Shown: positions 7,842-16,784, numbered from the stretch's first letter. The stretch: DNA of 49,354 bases from CAYVFC01 sp964450715 (GCA_964450715.1 CAYVFC010000052.1:1-49354); one strand, 5' to 3'. The notes: a model not told the origin generated them from the sequence alone. Numbers and translations: made by a program.

Positions 7842-9818
7842 GTGCCGGTTCGCTCCGCCCGGTCGGTAACACCCCGGCCGGTGCTGCCGCTGTTCTGCCT
7901 GTTGCTGGCCGGCTGCGCCGCCGGAGGCAAGGGCCCGGGCCCGACGCCCGGTGCGGGGCGGGACGCGGCCAGGGGCAGCGCGGCAGCCGACCGCTACCGG
8001 GGGTTGCCCGCGGCGCGCGCGGACGAGGCGCTCGGGCAGGCGGAACCGCTCGCAGCGCTGGAGCCGGACGCGGGAGGCGGAAGGGGACCGACCGGCGCCA
8101 AGCCGGGAACGGCGGAGAATCCATCGTTCAAATCGTCGATCGCCGGCGATCAAGGTGCCATCCCGCCCGGTCTCGAGTGCTTGCGGCGGGCCTACCCCGA
8201 TCAGATCTGCGGGGTCGAGCCGAACCGGCTGTTGATGTGCGACGGGACGCGTCTGGTTTACGACGACGGCCGGCCCAAGAGCCACGCCGAGCGGCTGCGC
8301 GAGGCAGATCTGCAGGACATGATGGCCCAGAAGTACCCGGCCCAGGGCAGCCGGGCCGAGCCGCCCGCGCCCGACTTCGAGCCGGGGCGGGTGCGCAGCG
8401 CGCGGTTCTTTCGGGCCATATACGGAGAGACGGCGGAGAAGGTGCAGCAGCAACTGGTTCGGGTCCGCTGGCTGCCGAGCGTGTCGGACCGCGAGCTGCG
8501 GGTGACCTCGATCAACGGCGTGAGCGAGCGTTTAAAGGCGGTATCCCGCACCATCGAGCGGCTGCCGCTGGCCGTGCGGCGCAAGGCCGCCAAGCTGGCA
8601 GGCGGGTTCGCGGCGCGCAAGGTCAAGGGCACCGAGCGCCCGAGCGCCCACGCCTGGGGCATCGCCGTGGACGTGGCCGCGGACGCGGCCGACTACTGGC
8701 GCTGGCGGGAGCCGGGGAAGAGCCGGCCGAGCCGCTACCGGAACCGGGTGCCGCTCGAGATCGTCGAGGCCTTCGAGCGCGAGGGCTTCATCTGGGGCGG
8801 CCGCTGGTACCGCTACGACACCATGCACTTCGAGTACCGCCCAGAGCTGCTGTTGGCCGGTTGCCGGCAGAGCGCTACTGTCAGTGATCGAAACCTCGCA
8901 GAGGGGATCACACTCGACCCTGTATCGCCCGGACAAACGGGCGGGCGCAAGGCCCATCCCGCGCTAGACGTAGGGGAGGGGCTTGCCCACTCCCCCGCGG
9001 CGGTTCGCTCGCCCGACCGGCGCTACCTCTGGGCGCACCAGCCAGGCCTGCCCGGATTGCAGGAGCGCTTCCCGCCGCCAGAGAGCTACCGGCGGGTGCC
9101 GATCGAGGCGGGCAGCTTCGGATGGTGGCTGCGCGATCTGCCGCTGCGGCCGGGACGCGGGCAGGTGCACTACTACAACGGCGCGCTCAAGGGGCGTCAG
9201 AACGTGCACGAGGCGGTGATCGATATCGACGTGGGCCGGCGCGATCTGCAGCAGTGCGCGGACGCGGTCATGCGTTTGCGGGCCGAGTACCTGTTCAGCC
9301 GGGGCCGCGCCGGTGAGATCTGCTTCCGGGCCGCCAGCGGCCCGCCGCTGCGCTACCGCGACTGGCGCCGGGGGCTGAGGCCGCCGCGCGGGCGGGCCGC
9401 CCCCTGGAGCCGCGCCGCGGCGCCCGACTCGAGCCACCGGGGCTTTCGCCGCTACCTGGACCGGGTGTTCGGCATCGCCAACACCGCATCGCTCAGGCGC
9501 GAGCTTTGGCCGGTGGCCGACCCGTTGCAGGTAAAAAGCGGGGACGTGTTCATCGAGAGCGCACGCGGCGGCGTTCCCGGCCACGCGGTGCTGGTGGTGG
9601 ACGTGGCCGAGAACCCGGCCGGGGAACGGGTGATGATGCTGCTGCAGAGCTACATGCCGGCCCAGGACATGCACCTGCTCGGCAACCTGCAGCAGCCCTC
9701 GCTAAGCCCCTGGTACCGCCCCCGGGCGGACGGGTCGCTTCACTCGCCCGAGTGGAGCTTCCCGCCCCAGTCGCTGCGCCGCTTCGGCGCCTCCTGCGCG
9801 CAGAGCGGCGGCCGCTAG
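7842..9818 (+). CDS. Fused lipoprotein: M15-type peptidase + DUF4846
   Basis: This is one open frame of 658 residues from a GTG at 7842, chosen because it gives the lipoprotein signal PVLPLFCLLLAGC (C25). An ATG at 7680 would add a basic leader. Residues about 205-340 match VanY/M15-type peptidases: SAHAWGIAVDV supplies His and Asp ligands and MHFEYRPE the last His. Residues about 388-650 match DUF4846: GSFGWWLRDLPL, VIDIDVGRRDLQQCAD, GDVFIESARGG, HAVLVVDVAE and QSYMPAQDMH. The joint (about 345-387) is translated from a REP-like hairpin with no start codon for the second half. The gene may be a true fusion or two genes joined by a repeat insertion. Confidence 0.75.
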   Translation: MPVRSARSVTPRPVLPLFCLLLAGCAAGGKGPGPTPGAGRDAARGSAAADRYRGLPAARADEALGQAEPLAALEPDAGGGRGPTGAKPGTAENPSFKSSIAGDQGAIPPGLECLRRAYPDQICGVEPNRLLMCDGTRLVYDDGRPKSHAERLREADLQDMMAQKYPAQGSRAEPPAPDFEPGRVRSARFFRAIYGETAEKVQQQLVRVRWLPSVSDRELRVTSINGVSERLKAVSRTIERLPLAVRRKAAKLAGGFAARKVKGTERPSAHAWGIAVDVAADAADYWRWREPGKSRPSRYRNRVPLEIVEAFEREGFIWGGRWYRYDTMHFEYRPELLLAGCRQSATVSDRNLAEGITLDPVSPGQTGGRKAHPALDVGEGLAHSPAAVRSPDRRYLWAHQPGLPGLQERFPPPESYRRVPIEAGSFGWWLRDLPLRPGRGQVHYYNGALKGRQNVHEAVIDIDVGRRDLQQCADAVMRLRAEYLFSRGRAGEICFRAASGPPLRYRDWRRGLRPPRGRAAPWSRAAAPDSSHRGFRRYLDRVFGIANTASLRRELWPVADPLQVKSGDVFIESARGGVPGHAVLVVDVAENPAGERVMMLLQSYMPAQDMHLLGNLQQPSLSPWYRPRADGSLHSPEWSFPPQSLRRFGASCAQSGGR

Positions 9819-9837
9819 TATATTCGATTTACTCCCC

Positions 9838-10251
9838 TTAATCGGTGAGGTCGCGCACGGCCTTGAGCACGTCGATGTAGCTGATGATACCCACCAGCGT
9901 GCCCGAGTCGGAGTCAACCACCGGAATGGCGCCGATCTTCTCCGAGATCATCAGATCCACGATCTCCCCCAGGCCCGTATCCCGATCCACCGTCATCACG
10001 TCTCCGGTCATCAGCGTGGTGACGCTGGCGGTCAAAGAGGAACGGATGGCGTCCATCCGCGCCACGTCGGTGGTGGTCGACAGGCCCAGCGCACGGATGT
10101 CCCGGTCGCTGAGCATTCCCACCACCTCACCCTTGCGCACTACGGGCAGGTGCCGGATCTCCATCTCCGAGAGGATCTCCAACGCCTCGGCCAGCGACGC
10201 CTTCTCGGACACGGTCACTGGGTTCTCGGTCATGATCTCTTCTGCAGTCAC
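9838..10251 (-). CDS. CBS-domain pair protein
   Basis: The protein has 137 residues from a GTG at 10251, preceded by GGAG five bases upstream; the frame stays open to 10392 but that extension looks non-coding. It is composed of two CBS motifs (IMTENPVTVSEKASL...HLPVV...GMLSDRDI and LMTGDVMTVDRDTGL...GAIPVVDSDSG...ISYIDVL). Paired CBS domains form a Bateman module that binds adenine nucleotides and regulates a partner protein. Here the module stands alone. It follows the FliO/FliP pair on the same strand with a 217-bp gap, so it may or may not belong to that operon. Confidence 0.9.
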   Translation of the reverse strand: MTAEEIMTENPVTVSEKASLAEALEILSEMEIRHLPVVRKGEVVGMLSDRDIRALGLSTTTDVARMDAIRSSLTASVTTLMTGDVMTVDRDTGLGEIVDLMISEKIGAIPVVDSDSGTLVGIISYIDVLKAVRDLTD

Positions 10252-10468
10252 GGCCACTCCGTTTCGCCAAACTCGGTTTCGGGCCCGTCGCCTCGAAACG
10301 CCCGCCCGGTTCCGGGGAGCAAAGGCGATGTTAACATCGCATTCGAACCGCCGGCAATCCGGGATCGGCGTCCGGGATCGGCACCCGCGCACCCGGACCG
10401 AGACCTCCCCCGAAACGTTGCCGGAAACGCGGGGCGGATCGCCCCGCTTCGCGTCCAGGCCTGCCGCT

Positions 10469-11176
10469 TCAGTTGTAGCCCTGCAGTAGCGCCTGGGTGA
10501 GCAGGTAGAAGCCGTCCACCAGCACGAAGAGTAAAAGCTTGAAAGGCAGCGAAATGCTGGTCGGCGACAGCATGTGCATCCCCAGCGCGAGCAGCACGTT
10601 GGCCACCACCATGTCGACGACCAGGAAGGGGAGGAAGACCAGGAAACCGATCTGGAAGGCTTCGGCGAGCTCGGTGAGCAGAAAGGCCGGCAGCACTACC
10701 AGGAACTCTTCCTTGCCCGGCCGGTAGCCGCTGTCCGCCGCGGGCTGCTTGCTCGCCAGGTCGATGAACAGGTCGATCTCGCGTTCGCCCGCGTTGCGCT
10801 TCAAGAAGCGCCGCAGGGGCTCGGCCCCGCTCTCGATGCTCCGCAGCAGCGCCGGCAGGCTGCGCGAACCGAGCGGATCGCCGGCGTCGATCCGCGCCCG
10901 GGGCTGCTCGCTCGCCTTCAGCATCTCGATGCCCACCGGGGCCATCACGGTCAAGCTGAGCACCGCCGCCAGCGCGGTGATGATGGCACCGGAGGGCACC
11001 TGTCCCGCGCCCAGCGCGTTGCGCAGGATGTAGAAGACAACCGAGAGCTTGACGAAGCTGGTGGCGGTCATGAAGACGAAGGGCAAAAGCCCCAGCGCGC
11101 CCAGCACCAGCAAGGTGCCGAAGGGCGAGCCCGCAGAGGCAGCGGGCTGTGCCTGCGCCGCCAGGGAAAAGAGCAT
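10469..11176 (-). CDS. FliP/SctR-family export-gate protein
   Basis: The protein belongs to the inner-membrane export gate of flagella or type III secretion. From the ATG at 11176 it has 235 residues: LGLLPFVFMTATSFVKL, RNALGAGQVPS, VMAPVG, and near the end SPTSISLPFKLLLFVLVDG. VMAPVG and SISLPFKLLLF are closer to SctR than to flagellar FliP. The frame stays open to 11422 but upstream it only translates intergenic repeats (HSERSEES-like), and the residues just before M1 (ARGLLLLFACL) look like the front of a signal peptide. The native start may therefore have been lost. FliO lies upstream; no FliQ, FliR, FlhA or FlhB is present here. Confidence 0.85.
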   Translation of the reverse strand: MLFSLAAQAQPAASAGSPFGTLLVLGALGLLPFVFMTATSFVKLSVVFYILRNALGAGQVPSGAIITALAAVLSLTVMAPVGIEMLKASEQPRARIDAGDPLGSRSLPALLRSIESGAEPLRRFLKRNAGEREIDLFIDLASKQPAADSGYRPGKEEFLVVLPAFLLTELAEAFQIGFLVFLPFLVVDMVVANVLLALGMHMLSPTSISLPFKLLLFVLVDGFYLLTQALLQGYN

Positions 11177-11269
11177 GAGGCAGGCGAAGAGCAGCAGTAG
11201 TCCCCTCGCGAGGGTGCGGCGGCGAGCCGGGCGGCGTCTTTCTCTTGCCCTCAGGTCCGGCCCACCTCC

Positions 11270-11408
11270 GCAGCCAGGAGATTGCTCGCTGCGCTCGCAA
11301 TGACAACGGTGCGGCACAGCCGCGCTGTTGGCACCTCGACCAAAGGGAGAGGTCTCCGGTAGACAACTCTTGCGAACAGATTCCTCGCTTCGCTCGGAAT
11401 GACAGAAG
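11270..11408. repeat. Two half-copies of the dispersed palindromic repeat
   Basis: Two arms, gattgctcgctgcgctcgca and gattcctcgcttcgctcgga, are each followed by atgacag or atgacaa. They resemble the arms of the palindromic family seen at 30368, 32676 and 42767. They separate the fliO-like gene from the fliP-like gene. Confidence 0.65.
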
Positions 11409-11429
11409 TGCGCCCGCCCCATGACCGGA

Positions 11430-11771
11430 TCAGCCTTTCTCGTTGGGCGCGGGATCGGCCGCCGTCGCAGCCGGATCGCCCGGGGCTACGGGATTGAACT
11501 CTTCGGCCAGCTCCGACTCGTCGAGCTCGAGAAGCAGCCTGGGGCCGCCGCTGTCGCCCGTGCCGAGCAGCAGCGTGCGCCTGCCGGCCCGCACCAGGTA
11601 CAGCGCGCGCCGGCCCTCGAGCGGGATGCGCTGCAGCACCCGCACCGGCCCCTTGCCCGCGCCCGTGCCCCAACCGCGGCTGGCGGCGGCCTTGAGCAGC
11701 ACTACCGCCAGCAGGCAGACCGCGGCCAGCGCCACTAGCGCCTGAAGCAGCTGCGCGGCGTAGCTCGCCAT
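11430..11771 (-). CDS. FliO-like export-gate assembly protein
   Basis: FliO is a small membrane protein that helps assemble the FliP core of the export gate. This 113-residue product has one N-terminal membrane helix (LLQALVALAAVCLLAVVLLK), then a compact soluble domain with VRVLQRIPLEGRRALYLVRAGRRTLLLGTGDSG, which is the FliO pattern. The tail is acidic and Pro/Ala-rich. It precedes the FliP/SctR-like gene on the same strand, separated by a repeat-filled spacer. Membership in FliO is supported by both sequence and this adjacency. Confidence 0.8.
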   Translation of the reverse strand: MASYAAQLLQALVALAAVCLLAVVLLKAAASRGWGTGAGKGPVRVLQRIPLEGRRALYLVRAGRRTLLLGTGDSGGPRLLLELDESELAEEFNPVAPGDPAATAADPAPNEKG

Positions 11772-11789
11772 CGGCCTCTTCCGCCCCGG

Positions 11790-13946
11790 CTACTTGTCCT
11801 TGTCCGTGCCGACCGAGCTCTCCAGGATCTCCATCAGGTCCAGCTGCTTGATCTCCTCTTCCTTGTTTTCGGACTTGAGCCCGTCGGTCAGCATGGTCAT
11901 GCAGAAGGGACAGCCGGTGGCGATGGTGCCGGCTCCCGTGCTAAGCAGCTGCTTGGTGCGCTTGTAGTTGATGCGCTCTCCGTGCTCCTCCATGAACATC
12001 TGCGCGCCGCCCGCGCCGCAGCACATGGCCTTGTTGCGCTGCCAGTACTCGGGCTCCACCACCTCGACCCCGGGGACGGCCTGCAACAGCTGGCGCGGGG
12101 CGTCGTAGATCTCGTTGTGCCGTCCCAGGTAGCAGCTGTCGTGGTAGACGATCTTGCCCGACACCGACTGCTCGGGCTTGAGCTTGCCCTGCTTGACGAG
12201 CTCCAACAAAAACTCGGCGTGGTGCACCACCTCGAAGTTACCGTCGAAGTCCGGGTACTCGTGCTTAATGGTGTTGAAGCAGTGCGGGCAGGTGGTGACG
12301 ATCTTTTTCTTGTCGAGGCCGTGGCCCTTGAACAGCTCCACGTTGGCCTCGGCGATGGTCTGGAACAGGTACTCGTTGCCGCCCCGGCGCGCCGGGTCTC
12401 CGCAGCAGGGCTCCTCCTCGCCCAGGATGGCGAAGTTGACGCCCGCTTTCTTCATCAGCCTGACCATGGCCCGGCTGGTCTTCTTGGCGCGGTCGTCGAA
12501 GCTGCCGGCGCAGCCCACGTAGAAAAGCACGTCGGCCTGCTTGTTGTCCCCGATCAGCGGCGCGTCCAGCCCATCGGCCCACTCGCCGCGGTCCATGGCC
12601 GACAGGTTCCAGGGATTGCTGTTGGTCTCGATGCCGTCAAAGGGCTTCATCAGCTCGGAGGGGAACTCGTTGTCGATCATCACCTTGTTGCGCCGCATCT
12701 CGATGATGCCCTCTACGTGGGCGTTGAGCACCGGGCACTGCTCCTCGCAGGCGCGGCAGGTGGTGCAGGCCCAGATGACCTCGGGGATCATGATGTCCGG
12801 TACCAGCGGCACGGGCTCCGAGGCGCAAAAGTAGGCGCCCTCGGGCGGGTTGCCGTGGTGCATCTCGTGCTTCTCGACCTCTTTCTGCTCGCCCTCGCTC
12901 GCCTCGGCCGCCTCGCCGCCGTCGCCGGTCTTGGGGTTGGCGATCTCGCTCTTCAAGAAGTAGTCCTCGCAGGCGTAGAGGTGGTCGCGCTGGGCCAGGA
13001 TCACGTGCTTGGGGGAGAGCTTCTTGCCGGTGTTGTAGGCCGGGCAGTTGTCGCTGCAACGGCCGCACTCGGTGCAGGTGTAGAAGTCCAGGATGTCCTT
13101 CCATGTCACGTCCGTGATCTTCACCCTGCCGACCGGCTCCTCGCGCTCGACCTTGCCCTCCAGGTCCTCGGTCTTGAGCAGCCGTCCGGGCGGGGTCTGC
13201 CGCCGCAGGAAGATGTTGGGGAATACGGTAATGATGTGGAAGTGCTTGCTGAAGGGCAGGATGTTCAAAAAAACCAGCACCAGCACCGAGTGCCACCAGA
13301 AGCCCAGGTGCTCCAGTACGGTCAGGCCCGTGTGGCTTAGGTTCATCGGCGCCAGCATCATGGCGATCACCGATCCGGCCGGCTCGATGATGCTGAAGTG
13401 AAGCGGCTCGCCGGCGGCGATGCGCTCCTTGAGGATGAGCGCTCCGTCGTAGAGCAGGTCGCCCAGCATCATGGTGATGATGATGAAGAGGATGAGCAGG
13501 CCCTCGCCGCTCAGCGTCATGCGCTTTTCCTTGGTCACCACCCGGTAGTAGACGAAGACCAGCGCTCCCAGCACGACCACGATGTTGAAGATGTCTTTGA
13601 CGATGTTGTACAGGGCGCCCAGGGGGTTATCGAGGGCCAGGATGCCGAAGAAGTCGAAGGTGGGATCGTAGCCGCGGCTCCAGAGCACCAGGCTGCGCAG
13701 CAAGAGGATCAAGAAGCCGAAGAAGATGCCGATGTGGGCGATACCGGCCAGCGGGTAGTAGGGGAGCTTCTTCTGCAGGAACATGTAGACGATGGTGTCC
13801 TTGATGCGTTCGGCCATCGTATCCGCGGTGGGAACGGCCCGGGGGTCATGCTTGCCGATCATCAGCAGCTTCCAGCGCCGCACGGCGGACCAGGAAAAGA
13901 CTCCCAGGGATACGAGCAGTACAACGGTCATGGCTACGGGGCTCAT
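11790..13946 (-). CDS. EtfD-like membrane Fe-S oxidoreductase (HdrD-like)
   Basis: This 718-residue protein probably passes electrons from a flavoprotein such as ETF to quinone. The N-terminal 270 residues contain about six membrane helices resembling a NarI-type cytochrome domain. Two 4Fe-4S ferredoxin motifs follow: CTECGRCSDNCP near 290 and CTTCRACEEQCP near 395. The C-terminal half has two CCG domains of the heterodisulfide-reductase type (EPCCGDPARRG with TTCPHCF; CCGAGGAQMF with CPFCM). This domain order is that of EtfD/EMO proteins found in Mycobacteria and many deltaproteobacteria. No etfAB genes are next to it, so the donor is inferred. Confidence 0.88.
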   Translation of the reverse strand: MSPVAMTVVLLVSLGVFSWSAVRRWKLLMIGKHDPRAVPTADTMAERIKDTIVYMFLQKKLPYYPLAGIAHIGIFFGFLILLLRSLVLWSRGYDPTFDFFGILALDNPLGALYNIVKDIFNIVVVLGALVFVYYRVVTKEKRMTLSGEGLLILFIIITMMLGDLLYDGALILKERIAAGEPLHFSIIEPAGSVIAMMLAPMNLSHTGLTVLEHLGFWWHSVLVLVFLNILPFSKHFHIITVFPNIFLRRQTPPGRLLKTEDLEGKVEREEPVGRVKITDVTWKDILDFYTCTECGRCSDNCPAYNTGKKLSPKHVILAQRDHLYACEDYFLKSEIANPKTGDGGEAAEASEGEQKEVEKHEMHHGNPPEGAYFCASEPVPLVPDIMIPEVIWACTTCRACEEQCPVLNAHVEGIIEMRRNKVMIDNEFPSELMKPFDGIETNSNPWNLSAMDRGEWADGLDAPLIGDNKQADVLFYVGCAGSFDDRAKKTSRAMVRLMKKAGVNFAILGEEEPCCGDPARRGGNEYLFQTIAEANVELFKGHGLDKKKIVTTCPHCFNTIKHEYPDFDGNFEVVHHAEFLLELVKQGKLKPEQSVSGKIVYHDSCYLGRHNEIYDAPRQLLQAVPGVEVVEPEYWQRNKAMCCGAGGAQMFMEEHGERINYKRTKQLLSTGAGTIATGCPFCMTMLTDGLKSENKEEEIKQLDLMEILESSVGTDKDK

Positions 13947-14042
13947 CGCGATTCGACCTCGTCGTAAGTGCGCCGCCCGGGCGGCGCCGGTTGAATTGTT
14001 CGGTACTGTAACGCCGCCCGCTGGGGTCGGCGCTCGGGACAG

Positions 14043-14594
14043 TTACTTGGGGAGCTTGGCGTCGAAGAAGGCGCGCAGCTTGATCAGGTTCTTGCTCTCC
14101 CGGGAAAAACCGGGCGCCTCGTAGGACCTGGCAAAGCCGCGCAGATCGGAGAGGAAGTCCTCCTGAGTGGACGGGTCTTGCACCACGTCCGCCGCCGAGC
14201 GGCCGCGCGCCGCTCCTTTGCGCAGGCCCGAGACGTACGCCTGCAAACGATTGTGGTCCTTCTCCAGAAACTCGCGCACCACCTCGTTTTCCTCGGCCAG
14301 CCTACTCAACGCGGCGACGTTGACCGGCGTTCCGGCGGACTCGAGCTCCGACGACGCCTCCGCGGCCGACACGCGCAGCACAAAGGCGTCGTCCAGGTAG
14401 CCGATGTCGTCGATGCCGTCCGGAATCAAGTCGAGCGACTTGAACAGGTAGTTGACGCCCCCGGCGATCGCCTGGCGAGCCTCGACGGGCAGCTGCTCGT
14501 TCGAGACCAGCTCGCCGAGCGCCTCGGCGTCGTCGCCCAGCGTGCGCAACCACGAGGAGAACAAATCGAGGTAGTTCGCTTCTGAATCGCTCAT
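14043..14594 (-). CDS. DUF1232 (YkvA-like) protein
   Basis: The protein has 183 residues from the ATG at 14594, which follows a clear GGGAGG site four bases upstream. The centre (about 65-105) matches DUF1232: RQAIAGGVNYLFKSLDLIPDGIDDIGYLDDAF, a hydrophobic helix with the conserved DLIPD turn. Family members are small membrane-associated proteins of unknown function. The C-terminal part is charged and contains no recognised domain. It is divergent from the TPR lipoprotein at 14751. Confidence 0.82.
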   Translation of the reverse strand: MSDSEANYLDLFSSWLRTLGDDAEALGELVSNEQLPVEARQAIAGGVNYLFKSLDLIPDGIDDIGYLDDAFVLRVSAAEASSELESAGTPVNVAALSRLAEENEVVREFLEKDHNRLQAYVSGLRKGAARGRSAADVVQDPSTQEDFLSDLRGFARSYEAPGFSRESKNLIKLRAFFDAKLPK

Positions 14595-14750
14595 CGGTCC
14601 TCCCGAAGTTCGTAGACCCCTGTAATAGATGGTCTTCGGCCATGCCCCATACCACAGTCCCCGTGCTCGGGGCAACCGAGGGGAAGGCAGACCGGTCCGC
14701 CCGGCCTGCATCGACTCGGCCGAGCCGCGGGGTTAGATTGATAGCACCGC

Positions 14751-16082
14751 ATGAACGTCCCTACCCTGCACAACCCGCCCGTCGCCGCTCGGCCTGCCGC
14801 GCGTTACTTCCGGCGCGTTCGGGCCGTGGCCGCTCTGCTGGCCGCGCTCTGCACCGTGCCCGCCTGCGCGCCTACCCTGCCCGAGGCCGAGCCCGAGCGC
14901 GTGGTACGGCGCACCGGGGGCGTTCGCCGGGTGGGGCGCTTCGTGCCGCCCTACTGCTACGAGCACTTCGTGCGCGGCGAGCTGTTCGCGGCCCGCGGCG
15001 ACTTCGAGCAAGCAGCCGAGGCCTACCGCATGGCGCTGGCCGGGCCGGACGAGGAGGACCCGCTGGTTATGGCCCGGCTGGCCGAGGCGCTGGACGGCCA
15101 GGGGCGCGAACAGGCCGCGCTCGAGGTGCTTCAGGCCGCGGCGCTGGCCGATCCCGACTCCGAGGCGGTCTGGATGGCCCGAGGCAGGATCGCCGAGCGG
15201 CACGGCCGGCTCGAGCAGGCCATCGAAGCGTACGAGCGCGCCGAGCGCGGCGCGCCCGAGTCCGCCCGTCCGGTGCTGGAGCTGGCCAGGCTGCTGCGCG
15301 AACAAGGCGCCCACGAACGGGCCATCGCCGCCCTGCAGCGCTTTGCCAGCCGTTCGCATCAGGGCGGCGCGGACGCGGCCCGAGCCCTGCTCGACCTGGC
15401 CCTGTCCCGGGGCGATGCCACCGGGGTGGGCCGCGCGGTACAGCGGCTGTTGCGGGTAGCGCCGCTCGAGGCCGAAAAAGTGCGGCAGGCCGCGCAGCTG
15501 GCGCTCGAGTCGGACCGGGCCGTGCTGGCCGCGTCGCTCATGGACCGCATCCCGCGCCAGGCCGGGGACGATGCGCTCAGGCTGCGCATTCTGCTCGAGG
15601 CCGGACGACTCGCCGAGGCCGAGCAGCTGCTAGCGGTGGGCACGCCGGACGGCTTCGGGGGCCTGGTGGCGACCGCCCGCGCCTACCTGCAGGTGGGCAA
15701 GCCGCTGGTGGCCGAGCAGCTGGCCCGGACCGCGCTCGAAGAGCAGCGCTCCCCGCTGGCAGAGCTGACCATCGCCGAGGCGCTTCTGGCCCAGGGCCGC
15801 TACGACCGGGCCGCCGAGCTGTTCGCCCGCGTCCCTGCGGCCGCTCCGGTCCACGGCCAGGCGCGCATCGGCCTGGCACGCGCGCTCGCCGCCTCGGGGC
15901 TGCCCGTTCTGGGCCTGAGAACCCTGGCCGCGGTCGAGCCCCGCACGGCGGCTATTTGCCGGGAGCTGCGCAGGCTTGGCGCGTTTACCGCTGATTTTAC
16001 CGGAGATCCGCCCCCGGCGCCGGATGCAGAGCCGTGCCCTGCAGAGCCGTCCGTACCAGGCGCCCCGGACGTGGACCAGTAG
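14751..16082 (+). CDS. TPR-repeat lipoprotein
   Basis: The 443-residue protein starts with a long N-region and a hydrophobic stretch ending in VPACAP, so it is probably a lipoprotein with C38. Most of the rest is made of tetratricopeptide repeats, for example GDFEQAAEAYRMALAGP, GRLEQAIEAYERAERGAP and GRYDRAAELFARVPAAAP. TPR arrays bind protein partners and often serve in envelope assembly complexes. It is convergent with the receiver-XRE regulator, 40 bp apart. The start codon lacks an obvious ribosome binding site but gives the best signal peptide. Confidence 0.83.
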   Translation: MNVPTLHNPPVAARPAARYFRRVRAVAALLAALCTVPACAPTLPEAEPERVVRRTGGVRRVGRFVPPYCYEHFVRGELFAARGDFEQAAEAYRMALAGPDEEDPLVMARLAEALDGQGREQAALEVLQAAALADPDSEAVWMARGRIAERHGRLEQAIEAYERAERGAPESARPVLELARLLREQGAHERAIAALQRFASRSHQGGADAARALLDLALSRGDATGVGRAVQRLLRVAPLEAEKVRQAAQLALESDRAVLAASLMDRIPRQAGDDALRLRILLEAGRLAEAEQLLAVGTPDGFGGLVATARAYLQVGKPLVAEQLARTALEEQRSPLAELTIAEALLAQGRYDRAAELFARVPAAAPVHGQARIGLARALAASGLPVLGLRTLAAVEPRTAAICRELRRLGAFTADFTGDPPPAPDAEPCPAEPSVPGAPDVDQ

Positions 16083-16122
16083 CGGAACGAACTCGGAGCC
16101 GGTATCAAAACCGGATCTCCCG

Positions 16123-16731
16123 TCAGTATTCCCCGAAAAGCTCCCGAATCCGTACGTCCAGGGCCGAGGCGATCTTGTACAGCGAGCTGATGGAGGCGCT
16201 CGACTCGGCGCGCTCGATCTGGGAGAGCAGCGAGACCGACAGATCGGTGCGCCGGGCCATCTGCTTGAGCGTGAGCGAGTTCTTCTTGCGCAGGTTACGC
16301 ACGGTCTCGCCGATCACGCGGTGCAGGTCTTCCTCGGGCGAGCGCAGCAGCCCCTTCTTGCGCCGGACCCGATCGATCACCGTGCGGAACTCGTCCGGGT
16401 TGAACGGCTTCTTGAGGTAGTCCACCGCGTCGAGCTTCATCGACTGAACCGCGGTATCCAGCGAGGGATACCCCGTGAAAATCACCACCGCGATGTCCGT
16501 GTCGACCTTGCGGATCTGCTCCAACACCTTGATCCCGTCCAGGTCGGGCATCATCAGGTCGAGCACGATCAGGTGGTAGGCGCCTTCCTTGACCTCCTCG
16601 ACCACGCCCGAGGGCTCGCCCGTCGTCTTGACCGTGATCCCGTCCTTGGCGAGGAAGGTTTCCATGAAATCACAGATCTCTCTGTCGTCGTCCACGACCA
16701 GAACGCGCATGGGAGGAACCGACTTGCTCAT
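16123..16731 (-). CDS. Response regulator with XRE-type HTH output
   Basis: This is a 202-residue regulator. The receiver (about 8-122) is complete: acidic pocket D14/D15, phosphoacceptor D58 in VLDLMMPDLDG, T86 and K108 in KKPF. The output (about 140-200) is a Cro/CI-type helix-turn-helix: RNLRKKNSLTLKQMAR, RTDLSVSLLSQIERAESS, ISSLYKIASALDVRIREL. Receivers are usually joined to OmpR, NarL or Fis-type outputs, so an XRE output is uncommon. The ATG at 16731 has GAGG five bases before it. No histidine kinase is adjacent, so the cognate kinase is not known. Confidence 0.92.
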   Translation of the reverse strand: MSKSVPPMRVLVVDDDREICDFMETFLAKDGITVKTTGEPSGVVEEVKEGAYHLIVLDLMMPDLDGIKVLEQIRKVDTDIAVVIFTGYPSLDTAVQSMKLDAVDYLKKPFNPDEFRTVIDRVRRKKGLLRSPEEDLHRVIGETVRNLRKKNSLTLKQMARRTDLSVSLLSQIERAESSASISSLYKIASALDVRIRELFGEY

Positions 16732-16784
16732 GGAAACCTCGCTTCTACAGAATAATTAACTCATGACCGAATCTGGATACTTCC

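Noticed and set aside
10249..11422. Long N-terminal extensions of the CBS and FliP-like frames
   Set aside because: They translate GC-rich spacer or palindromic repeats (HSERSEES) and lack family similarity; better starts lie downstream.
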